Source: Bacteroidota bacterium (GTDB lineage: Bacteria > Bacteroidota > Ignavibacteria > Ignavibacteriales > Melioribacteraceae). From it: a stretch of 5,910 bases of DNA. Positions within the stretch are counted from its first letter, which is position 1, and every line of letters starts with the position of its first letter. Below the pieces are notes generated by a model. The model did not search any database. It saw only the letters and a list, made by a program, of their open reading frames with translations, and had not been told where the DNA came from. Shown here one piece after another: positions 1-5,910 of the stretch. The position numbers and the translations under genes are program-made. Location: positions 1-5,910 of the forward strand of contig JAKAHQ010000127.1 in NCBI GenBank assembly GCA_021814855.1, given 5' to 3'.

Positions 1-701
1 CGTAAATCTGTTGTAAGCAGCGTGGAATTTTTTGCTGCGCTCTTTCCGTTGATTGAATTGTAAGAACTCATTACGCTGAAGACGCCGCCGATTTGAATTG
101 CTTCGCGAAATTGCAGACCGTGCTGTTCCAATAAATTTCTTTGAGATAAAGTATAATTGTTTGTAGTTCTTCCGTTCTGGCGGTACTCGGTATAAAAATG
201 TTTTACCGTAGCCAGGGCCGGTGTTGACTGAATTCCCTGGACAAGCGCCGTATTAATTTTAGCGTTCAAGTAAGGATCTTCGCTCGTGCTTTCTGGCGAG
301 CGGCCGTTGCGCGGATCGAGAGTTAAATCCAAGCATGGTCCAAGCGCTTGATGAATTCCTTTGCCGCGAAATTCCTGTCCCATTGCTTCGCCAACCCTGC
401 GAATTAAATCCGGGTCCCACGTTGCAGCCAAACCGGACCCGACCGGAAAAGAAGTAGCCAAACCGTTTCGAACCCCGTGAGGGCCATCGGACATAATGAA
501 TCCGGGAATATTCAAACGCGTATTGTCTTCGGTATTAAACGATCCTTGCTGGTGAAGCTGCTTTACTTTTTCTTCAAGTGTCATCTGCGAAATTATATCC
601 GCAATTTTTTCGTCAATTGTCTGTGAATAAATTTTGGTCTGAATCGTAAATATGAAACCAAGTATAATGATATTCGTTATGATGGATTTGATTTTTAACA
701 T
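1..701 (-). CDS. Glycoside hydrolase family 3 beta-glucosidase-type enzyme, N-terminal part (C-terminus beyond left edge)
   Basis: This is an open reading frame of 233 codons running from an ATG at 699-701 through the left edge without a stop. The protein is probably an exo-acting beta-glucosidase that releases glucose from beta-glucan oligosaccharides. Residues 1-27 form a signal peptide (basic start, Ile/Leu-rich core, likely cleavage near YSQ), so it is exported. The GH3 N-terminal (beta/alpha)8 domain follows: a TLEEKVKQL segment at 41-49, SDGPHGVR at 71-78, DLTLDPRNGR at 125-134, SEDPYL at 140-145, the KHF motif at 167-169 and VMSSYNSINGK at 210-220. The catalytic Asp of the SDW-type motif and the second GH3 domain would lie outside the window. 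The gene starts 33 bases after the GH16 stop on the same strand and probably shares its transcript. No clear Shine-Dalgarno site precedes the ATG. Family assignment is firm; the exact substrate is inferred from the GH16 neighbour. Confidence 0.92.
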   Translation of the reverse strand, partial: MLKIKSIITNIIILGFIFTIQTKIYSQTIDEKIADIISQMTLEEKVKQLHQQGSFNTEDNTRLNIPGFIMSDGPHGVRNGLATSFPVGSGLAATWDPDLIRRVGEAMGQEFRGKGIHQALGPCLDLTLDPRNGRSPESTSEDPYLNAKINTALVQGIQSTPALATVKHFYTEYRQNGRTTNNYTLSQRNLLEQHGLQFREAIQIGGVFSVMSSYNSINGKSAAKNSTLLTTDL

Positions 702-734
702 GATATACCGCAAGTAAATTTTAAAGCAAAATAT

Positions 735-1577
735 TTAATTAACCTTTTTATAAACACGAACGTATTCTATTTCCATCTTTTGTGGAAAGATGCTTTCATC
801 TACTCCTTGAGCTCCGCCCCATGTTCCGCCGACGGCAATATTTAAAAGCAAATGAAAGTTTTTAAAGAACGGCCAGTACTGCCATCCATTGTTTCCATTG
901 ACGGAAGTGAAATACAATTTGTCGTCAACATACATTTTAATATCGTCCTTGGTCCATTCCATTACATAGTTGTGGAAAGTCGTCATGCAATCGGGGATGT
1001 TGATAGTTGCCGTTTTCTGTGTGCCTTTGGTGAAAACATATTTATTGCAATGAGTTGAACCGTGAATAATTCCGGGGTCGTAGCCGACGTGTTCCATAAT
1101 GTCGATCTCTCCGTTATCCGGCCATCCGCCGTCGCCGAGATTCCAAACAGTGGGAAGCATCCAAATTGCCGGCCATGTTCCTTTGCCGTACGGAAGTTTA
1201 GCGCGAACTTCAACTCTTCCGTATGTCCAGTCGCCGCGGTTTGTTGTTACAAGTCGTGCGGAAGTAAAAGAACTTCCTTGATAATTTTCTCTTCTTGCCT
1301 CGATAATTAATTTGCCGTTATCAACACGGGCATTCTCCGATCTTAGTTCGGTATAAAATTGGAGCTCCTGATTTCCCCAGCCGCTCGCGCCTACATCGTA
1401 ACCCCATTTCTTGGGATCTGGCAAACCTTTGTAATTAAATTCATCAGACCATACAAGTTCGTAGCCGGGTATCGCTGTGGAGTCTGTTTTGTTTTCCGGT
1501 TCATTCGATTGTGAAGAACAATTTGAAAAAAGTAAAATTAAAAAGGGGAATGAATATTTGGATATTTTGCTCAACAT
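735..1577 (-). CDS. Glycoside hydrolase family 16 endo-beta-1,3(-1,4)-glucanase (laminarinase-like) lipoprotein
   Basis: A complete 280-residue single-domain GH16 enzyme, expected to hydrolyse internal bonds of laminarin-type beta-1,3- or mixed-linkage beta-glucan. The N-terminus is a lipoprotein signal (hydrophobic residues 9-18, then LLFSNC with Cys20 as lipidation site). A Ser/Asn/Glu-rich linker to about residue 37 follows, so it is probably tethered to a membrane, perhaps at the cell surface. The GH16 fold begins at YELVWSDEFN (39-48). Further landmarks are GWGNQELQFYT (66-76), YGRVEVRAKLP (119-129), GTWPAIWMLP (133-142) and the catalytic motif GEIDIMEHVG (156-165), in which Glu157 is the expected nucleophile, Asp159 the helper and Glu162 the acid/base. 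This ExDxxE spacing is the laminarinase/lichenase form with the extra residue. The end, YVRVYKK, is typical of the family. There is no carbohydrate-binding module. It is the first gene of a unit with the downstream GH3 gene. Specificity between laminarin and other beta-1,3-linked glucans cannot be settled here. Confidence 0.95.
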   Translation of the reverse strand: MLSKISKYSFPFLILLFSNCSSQSNEPENKTDSTAIPGYELVWSDEFNYKGLPDPKKWGYDVGASGWGNQELQFYTELRSENARVDNGKLIIEARRENYQGSSFTSARLVTTNRGDWTYGRVEVRAKLPYGKGTWPAIWMLPTVWNLGDGGWPDNGEIDIMEHVGYDPGIIHGSTHCNKYVFTKGTQKTATINIPDCMTTFHNYVMEWTKDDIKMYVDDKLYFTSVNGNNGWQYWPFFKNFHLLLNIAVGGTWGGAQGVDESIFPQKMEIEYVRVYKKVN

Positions 1578-1580
1578 AAA

Positions 1581-1586
1581 TTCCTC
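1581..1586 (-). promoter_or_regulatory. Ribosome binding site of the GH16 gene
   Basis: On the minus strand GAGGAA lies three bases before the ATG at 1575-1577. The spacing is shorter than usual, but it supports this start, from which a well-formed lipoprotein signal is read. Confidence 0.5.
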
Positions 1587-1605
1587 GAAAACTTTTTGGT
1601 GGTTG

Positions 1606-1613
1606 CAAAATTA
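1606..1613 (-). promoter_or_regulatory. Candidate Bacteroidota-type -7 promoter element for the GH16-GH3 unit
   Basis: The minus strand reads TAATTTTG, an exact match to the TAnnTTTG -7 consensus known from Bacteroidota. It would place the transcript start near 1599 and give a 5' leader of roughly 20 bases before the GH16 ATG. A clear -33 TTG is not seen; the equivalent region (about 1633-1639) reads TTTCTGG. That the host uses this promoter class is inference, and such short matches occur by chance in AT-rich DNA. Confidence 0.4.
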
Positions 1614-1623
1614 CAATATTTAA

Positions 1624-1650
1624 TTACGAAGTCCAGAAAGAACTTCTTAA
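1624..1650. repeat. Imperfect inverted repeat, candidate operator in the divergent intergenic region
   Basis: The arms TTACGAAGT (1624-1632) and ACTTCTTAA (1642-1650) are reverse complements at eight of nine positions, with the mismatch at the fourth base. They are separated by nine bases. The repeat lies 10 bases upstream of the candidate GH16 -7 element and covers its -33 region. A dimeric regulator bound here could control the glucanase genes, and it sits about 118 bases upstream of the divergent chaperone gene. The RNA could also form a weak hairpin, but there is no T-tract, so a terminator is unlikely. Confidence 0.4.
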
Positions 1651-1712
1651 GGCATCATTTACATCCAATTTTTTCATAGATTGTGTGGGCTGTAATTCTA
1701 ACACTTGTTTGC

Positions 1713-1720
1713 TATAGTTG
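1713..1720 (+). promoter_or_regulatory. Weak candidate -7/-10 element for the chaperone-binding protein-sensor operon
   Basis: TATAGTTG matches TAnnTTTG at five of six fixed positions and also contains a TATAGT hexamer. It would start transcription around 1727, about 40 bases before the ATG at 1768. No good upstream hexamer accompanies it. The rest of the 1578-1767 region, beyond the inverted repeat, shows no other recognisable element. Confidence 0.25.
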
Positions 1721-1757
1721 TTATTGAATAAATTAATCGAAATAAAAATTATTAAGT

Positions 1758-1763
1758 AGGAAG
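1758..1763 (+). promoter_or_regulatory. Ribosome binding site of the parvulin-like chaperone gene
   Basis: AGGAAG ends four bases before the ATG at 1768. It is the best Shine-Dalgarno match in the window and fixes the start of the first gene of the plus-strand operon. Confidence 0.65.
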
Positions 1764-1767
1764 ATTA

Positions 1768-3618
1768 ATGAGGAGATCAGCTTTTACAAATATTTATCTG
1801 TTGGTTTTGTTGTGTGCGTACTTTATAAGCGCAATGATAGTCTTGGCTCAAGATGGAAAAGATGTCGTTGCAAAAGCGGGCAACATTTCTGTAACAAGAG
1901 AAGAATTCAAAAAACGTTTTGAGTTTACGCCGCACCCCGGCACAGTTGGCGATATCGATTCCACTCTCGCTAAAAAAGAATTTCTTCAAACCCTTATTGC
2001 CGAAAAATTGCTGGCTGGAGAAGCCGTTAAAGAAGGTTTGGATTCGACGCCTGAGTACCTGAAGGCATATAATTATATCCGAGATTTTTATTTAAGAGAC
2101 GCTCTTTATACAATCGAAGTGAAAAATAAAACTGCGCTTCCGGATTCCGAGCTGGCTAAAGGGAGAGAAAAAATTCGCCGGACAATCACCGTTAAATATA
2201 TTTTCTCGCATGACGAAAAAGAAATTACGGATATATACCGCGCTCTAATGACCGGCGCCTCTTTCGATTCAATACTGGCTGCAAGACCTGAAAATGCCGA
2301 ACAGAAAAACGCCGTCGAAATTACTTTTGGAAAAATGAACGAGATGGTTGAAGATTCGCTTTATAAATTAAAACCCGGCGAAATAACCGCGCCGCTCGAA
2401 CTGCAGGAGGGCTGGTATATTTGCCGCGTATATTCGGTGAATGTGAAAAACGATTTACAGGAAATCGATTTGCAGAAAGTTGAACGCGTGGTAAGGGATA
2501 GAATGTATGACCGTACGTATGAGGCGTTTTATAAAAAGTTCTTTAAGGGAGTTGTGGTAAATGCCGACACAAAAATATTCAACGACCTGGCGCTGGCTTT
2601 ATTCAGCTATATTAAGGAGAATGATAAATTCCTTGTGGCAAAGAAAGGCATCTACTCTCTGTTTGAAAAAGAAGTAAACATAATTAGAAATTCGTTCGAC
2701 AAGAACGAGCGTAATTCTGTTTTTATCAAATTTCACCAGGAACCGGTAACGCTCGACGGATTCTTCGACTTCATGAGCAATGAAGGTTTTGAATTTGCAA
2801 GCAAAGATTCAATTCATGTCCGTTCGCGCCTGAACACATTTATTTCAACCTATATACAGAACGAAATACTCGCTCGTGAAGCATTAAGGCGAGGTTACGA
2901 AAAATTGCCGGATGTTGAGAACGATTTGAAAATTTGGCGGGAATATTTCTTATCGAACATGATAATGAAAAATGTCTATAAAAAGGAAACCGTCACGGAT
3001 GATGAAGCGCTTCAATTCTATAACAAAAATAATAAATTGATACCCAAACCGGCGGAGTTTAAAATTTCGGAAATCGTTGTTGACAGTCTTGATACAGTGA
3101 AAAAAATATTTTCCGAGTTAGACAAGGGAAAAGATTTTAAAGAACTCGCAAGAGAGTACATTGCCGGCGATTCTTTGAAAAATAACGCGGGTGAATATGA
3201 TTCGAATCAGTTGGATGATAAAAGCGGAATTTGGGAAATCGCCTCGCGGATGAAAGTCGGCGAGGTCTATGGCCCGATAAAGGTTGCCGGAGGTTTTGCC
3301 GTTATCAAAATGTTAGAGAAACAAGAACCGAAACAGCTTCAAGCAGAAACTTTTGACGAAGCTAAGAACGATATAAAAAATATTCTGGAAACCCGGAAGA
3401 TGACCGACAAACTGATAGACCGTACAGCGCAGCTTGCAATGGATAACAAACTGGAAATAAACGACAAGGTGCTTAACTCTATAAAAGTTAATATGATCAA
3501 TATGATTGCTTTCCGCCGCTTCGGCTTCGGGGGTCAGCAAGTTGCGGTTCCTTATACGCCGAATTTTTCTTCGTGGTATAAGAAATATTTGGAATTGAGA
3601 AAATCGCTTTCGTTTTAG
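1768..3618 (+). CDS. Periplasmic SurA/PrsA-like chaperone with two degenerate parvulin (PpiC-type) domains
   Basis: A 616-residue exported protein of the peptidylprolyl isomerase/foldase class, expected to help secreted or outer-membrane proteins fold in the periplasm. Residues 1-28 are a signal peptide (MRRS start, long hydrophobic core, likely cleavage near LAQ). A SurA_N-like helical region follows: VVAKAGNISVTREEFKKRF at 33-51 and EFLQTLIAEKLLAGEAVKEG at 71-90. Parvulin-like domain 1 spans about 138-227 (KYIFSHDE at 143-150, LKPGEI at 201-206, GWYICRV at 215-221). A second helical region is at 350-425. Parvulin-like domain 2 spans about 430-520 (FKISEIVV at 431-438, MKVGEVYGPI at 495-504, GFAVIKMLE at 509-517). 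The parvulin histidines of the usual HI and GYHII motifs are replaced in both domains, so chaperoning without isomerase activity is more likely. It is the first gene of a three-gene operon, ending 6 bases before the binding-protein gene. The family call is good; its clients are unknown. Confidence 0.85.
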   Translation: MRRSAFTNIYLLVLLCAYFISAMIVLAQDGKDVVAKAGNISVTREEFKKRFEFTPHPGTVGDIDSTLAKKEFLQTLIAEKLLAGEAVKEGLDSTPEYLKAYNYIRDFYLRDALYTIEVKNKTALPDSELAKGREKIRRTITVKYIFSHDEKEITDIYRALMTGASFDSILAARPENAEQKNAVEITFGKMNEMVEDSLYKLKPGEITAPLELQEGWYICRVYSVNVKNDLQEIDLQKVERVVRDRMYDRTYEAFYKKFFKGVVVNADTKIFNDLALALFSYIKENDKFLVAKKGIYSLFEKEVNIIRNSFDKNERNSVFIKFHQEPVTLDGFFDFMSNEGFEFASKDSIHVRSRLNTFISTYIQNEILAREALRRGYEKLPDVENDLKIWREYFLSNMIMKNVYKKETVTDDEALQFYNKNNKLIPKPAEFKISEIVVDSLDTVKKIFSELDKGKDFKELAREYIAGDSLKNNAGEYDSNQLDDKSGIWEIASRMKVGEVYGPIKVAGGFAVIKMLEKQEPKQLQAETFDEAKNDIKNILETRKMTDKLIDRTAQLAMDNKLEINDKVLNSIKVNMINMIAFRRFGFGGQQVAVPYTPNFSSWYKKYLELRKSLSF

Positions 3619-3624
3619 ATTAGT

Positions 3625-4956
3625 ATGTTTAAGAAAATTGAACAATTCGCCCGGACTTTCTATTTCTCAATTGCCGCTATTACCTTGCTCGTTGTTTTAA
3701 CGCTGGCTTTTGTTTTCTTTTTAGGCGACGGCAGTTTTTCTTCCAAACCGGCAGTTAAGAAAATTTATTATGCAGATAATATTTCGAGGACGCATCAGCT
3801 GCTTATCGACCGGTTTAATAAAATTCATGAAGGAAAAATAGAAGTCGTTCCGATAAACCTGCCGTTTGAAAAATTCAGCACTAACGAGAGAAAAGAATTA
3901 CTAATACGTTATCTTAGGAGTAAGAGCGACCGCATCGATATATTTTCGGTCGACCAGATTTGGGTTCCGCGTTTTGCAAAATGGACGGAACCGCTGGACA
4001 AATATTTTCCGCCCGCGTTTCAATCCACGCTTATCGAACAGGCAATGCGTACATGCTATAACAAAAAAGATTTGGTTGCGCTGCCATTGTACTACGATCT
4101 TGGCCTGCTCTATTATAACGACGAGGTGTTAAGAAAATCTCCCAATTATATGTCCATTAAAAAAGAGCTGGCAAATTTTATTACCTGGGAACGATTTATT
4201 GAAATAAGCAGGCAGCTCAAAAAATTGGGTTCGCCGGTTTATCTTTTTCCCGGTGACGATTATGAAGGATTAATGTGCAGTTTTATTGAACTGCTTGGAA
4301 GTATGAATAAACAGCTCATTGTAAATGATACGGTAAGATTAAATACGCCGGCGGCAGAAAAATCGCTGCAGCTTTTGGTGGATCTGGTAAACGATTCTCA
4401 AATTTCTCCAAAGGAAGTTTTAAATTCGCGCGACCCGGAATGTTATAAAAAATTTGTCCGCGATGACGGACTGTTCCTTCGCGGCTGGACCGGATTCCAT
4501 TTTTGGTACCGCGATATAATCGGTCCCGAAAATGTCGATTCAAAATACCAAATTGCGCCTATGCCGCATTTCAAGGACGGCAAACCGGCTAGCATTATAG
4601 GCGGGTGGAACCTGATGATTTCAAAATATTCAACAAAGAAAAATGAGGCGATTGAGTTTATTAAATTTCTTGTCTCGGAACAGTCCCAGAAAACTATGTA
4701 TGAGAACGGCGGGTACATGCCGATAAATAAAAAAGTTTATAACGACGGAACGTTTTTAACGGAACACCCGGAAATTAATTTTTACGAGAGAGTTATGGCA
4801 ACCGGATTCAACCGCCCGTTCATGGATAAATATACACGGTGTTCCGACGTTATCGCTTTTTATCTTAACCAGGCTATGCGCAAGCAGATTAGCGTTAAAG
4901 AAGCTTTGATGACCGCGGAAAAAGTTATTAACTCCGGCGAGTTTTTCTTGAAGTAA
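3625..4956 (+). CDS. Membrane-anchored ABC-type extracellular sugar-binding protein (family 1), possibly sensory
   Basis: A 443-residue type II periplasmic binding protein of the carbohydrate family (SBP_bac_1/8 type). It starts with a basic segment and a strongly hydrophobic stretch at about 13-33, with no lipobox Cys (the first Cys is residue 144) and no convincing signal-peptidase site, so it probably stays anchored in the inner membrane facing the periplasm. The ligand-binding fold follows: VKKIYYADN at 44-52, the lobe-1 DIFSVDQIWVPRFA motif at 105-118, LPLYYDLGLLYYNDEVL at 153-169, FLRGWTGFHFWY at 284-295, GGWNLMISKYS at 326-336, and the usual C-terminal EAIEFIKFLVSEQSQKTMYE at 341-360 with GGYMPINKKVY at 362-372. 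Such proteins bind mono- or oligosaccharides. No permease or ATPase gene accompanies it; instead it sits 6 bases after a chaperone gene and 2 bases before a two-TM sensor gene. A role as ligand-binding partner of that sensor is therefore inferred; a conventional import role with a distant permease is the alternative. No Shine-Dalgarno site is evident, which suggests translational coupling. Confidence 0.88.
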   Translation: MFKKIEQFARTFYFSIAAITLLVVLTLAFVFFLGDGSFSSKPAVKKIYYADNISRTHQLLIDRFNKIHEGKIEVVPINLPFEKFSTNERKELLIRYLRSKSDRIDIFSVDQIWVPRFAKWTEPLDKYFPPAFQSTLIEQAMRTCYNKKDLVALPLYYDLGLLYYNDEVLRKSPNYMSIKKELANFITWERFIEISRQLKKLGSPVYLFPGDDYEGLMCSFIELLGSMNKQLIVNDTVRLNTPAAEKSLQLLVDLVNDSQISPKEVLNSRDPECYKKFVRDDGLFLRGWTGFHFWYRDIIGPENVDSKYQIAPMPHFKDGKPASIIGGWNLMISKYSTKKNEAIEFIKFLVSEQSQKTMYENGGYMPINKKVYNDGTFLTEHPEINFYERVMATGFNRPFMDKYTRCSDVIAFYLNQAMRKQISVKEALMTAEKVINSGEFFLK

Positions 4957-4958
4957 AT

Positions 4959-5910
4959 ATGAAACAAAAAAATAAGTTCATCGAAAGTTTAAAGAAGTAC
5001 CATTTTGAGTTGAAGCATTTGACAGTAGTGTTTCTTGCGCTTCTCATACTTCAACTTGTGCTTCTTTACGTCAACAAAGCATCGTTGCGGAATTTTGTGG
5101 ATAACACACAGGAATGGTTTCAGAAAAACTCGGCGGAAAGATTTGCTGGCTTAAGTTCCTCCACCCTGGAATTACTTTTGGAAACTACCCGAAAAAATTC
5201 TTCCCCTTACAATACGGATCGGCGCAGGGTAATTCAATTCTTCGATATTATCTTAAACCAGCAGGTGCTTCAGCAAAATGTTGAAGAGATATGTCTTTTG
5301 ATAACCGACGGAAATAAAACTTATGTTATAGATGATGGCAGGGTGCTTTACTCATTTATTTTTAGCCATAATATTGAAGAACCGGACGCCTCCTCGCGCC
5401 ACAAAGAGGCCGTTAATATTTACAGAACAATTAAGCCCAACCTTGAAGCGAGCGAGCAGATTATAAATGTTTTAACGAACAACAGGACATATCATATCTT
5501 CGTTCCGTTTGTTCCCAACGGCGAGTTTATGGGCGCGCTGTATATGAAAAATACTACCGACGTTTCTTTTATTCAGCGCGAAATTATTTCCAACTACGAA
5601 GAGACTTCAATCATTTACACGGCGTTGTTCTTGCTCGGACTTCTGGCGATGTATTATATTTCTACCTACACGGTCAAAGAAAGAGACGAAGCACAGAAAC
5701 ATTTGCTTGATGAGCACGAAACGCGGATCAAACAGAAAATCGATCACGATAAAGAAGCCATGTTTACAAAAAGAATTTATCATACTCACCACAAAGCCGA
5801 AAAGGTGATGGGTTTTATAAAGGACGATCTCCGTTCGATAAATCCCGACAATATAGACGAAGTAAAATACCGCACAACGCGTTATTCCAATTTTATTTCC
5901 CGAGTTATTT
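4959..5910 (+). CDS. Two-TM periplasmic sensor protein, probable histidine kinase, N-terminal part (C-terminus beyond right edge)
   Basis: An open frame of 317 codons from ATG at 4959-4961 to the right edge with no stop. A short cytoplasmic start is followed by a first membrane segment at about 21-38 and a periplasmic domain of about 175 residues (39-215). Its late part (EEICLLITDG at 109-118, YHIFVPFVPNGEFMGALYMK at 178-197) resembles the strand pattern of Cache/PDC sensor domains. The second membrane segment is at about 216-234, then a charged cytoplasmic helix (239-268) typical of a signalling coiled coil. After this comes a His-rich helix, KRIYHTHHKAEKVMGFIKDDL (271-291, His275, His277, His278), a plausible dimerisation/phosphoacceptor helix. 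The catalytic ATPase domain is not in the window, so kinase activity is inferred. The start lies 2 bases after the binding-protein stop, a strong sign of coupled translation and a shared role. A cyclase or phosphatase output is the alternative. The gene is too short to appear complete here and is cut only by the window end. Confidence 0.75.
   Translation, partial: MKQKNKFIESLKKYHFELKHLTVVFLALLILQLVLLYVNKASLRNFVDNTQEWFQKNSAERFAGLSSSTLELLLETTRKNSSPYNTDRRRVIQFFDIILNQQVLQQNVEEICLLITDGNKTYVIDDGRVLYSFIFSHNIEEPDASSRHKEAVNIYRTIKPNLEASEQIINVLTNNRTYHIFVPFVPNGEFMGALYMKNTTDVSFIQREIISNYEETSIIYTALFLLGLLAMYYISTYTVKERDEAQKHLLDEHETRIKQKIDHDKEAMFTKRIYHTHHKAEKVMGFIKDDLRSINPDNIDEVKYRTTRYSNFISRVI

Noticed and set aside
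852..1310. Plus-strand and minus-strand open frames of 60-82 codons inside the GH16 gene
   Set aside because: They lie wholly within a well-supported GH16 coding sequence in other frames, have no recognisable motifs or ribosome binding sites, and are shadows.
1..1577. Classical Bacteroidota polysaccharide utilisation locus
   Set aside because: No SusC/SusD-type genes or hybrid two-component regulator are in the window; only the two glycoside hydrolases are present.
1624..1650. Inverted repeat as a transcription terminator
   Set aside because: No T-tract follows either arm, the stem is AT-rich with a mismatch, and the position is between divergent gene starts where no transcript should end.
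1768..1851. Lipoprotein signal in the chaperone (Cys16 in LVLLCAY)
   Set aside because: Cys16 sits inside a hydrophobic core that continues another ten residues, and the preceding residues do not form a lipobox; an ordinary signal peptide ending near LAQ fits better.
3313..3645. Minus-strand open frame of 110 codons across the end of the chaperone gene
   Set aside because: It is antisense to conserved parvulin-like coding sequence, basic and low in recognisable structure, and has no start signal; judged a shadow.
3625..4956. Binding protein as part of a complete ABC importer operon
   Set aside because: No permease or ATPase gene is present on either side within the window; the flanking genes are a chaperone and a sensor. 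A permease beyond the right edge cannot be excluded.
5607..5792. Minus-strand open frame of 61 codons near the right edge
   Set aside because: It is antisense to the second membrane segment and coiled coil of the sensor; its hydrophobic character mirrors that segment.

Overview
The window suggests a Gram-negative bacterium of the Bacteroidota/Chlorobiota/Ignavibacteriota assemblage, perhaps an Ignavibacteria member. The clues are AT-rich intergenic DNA, signal peptides ending at Gln-rich sites, a TAnnTTTG-type promoter element, weak or absent Shine-Dalgarno sites, and the style of the kinase and binding protein. This placement is inference; no marker gene is present.

The window holds five genes in two divergent blocks around a 190-bp intergenic region (1578-1767). 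The left block is on the minus strand: a GH16 endo-beta-glucanase lipoprotein (735-1577) followed by a GH3 beta-glucosidase-type enzyme (1-701, cut by the left edge). Together they look like a small beta-1,3-glucan (laminarin-type) degradation unit: the GH16 enzyme cuts the polymer and the GH3 enzyme releases glucose from the fragments.

The right block is on the plus strand and tightly packed: a periplasmic SurA/PrsA-like chaperone with two degenerate parvulin domains (1768-3618), an ABC-type sugar-binding protein with an uncleaved-looking membrane anchor (3625-4956), and a two-TM sensor protein, probably a histidine kinase, cut by the right edge (4959-5910). The gaps are 6 and 2 bases, so this is almost certainly one operon. 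No ABC permease or ATPase is visible.

The most interesting reading is that the binding protein is a sensory subunit for the adjacent kinase rather than a transport protein, comparable in principle to LuxP-LuxQ or XylFII-LytS. The divergent glucanase genes would be a plausible target. An imperfect 9+9 inverted repeat (1624-1650), just upstream of the candidate GH16 promoter, is a possible operator. The link between the two blocks is inference from adjacency only. No RNA genes, mobile elements, CRISPR arrays or convincing terminators were seen.
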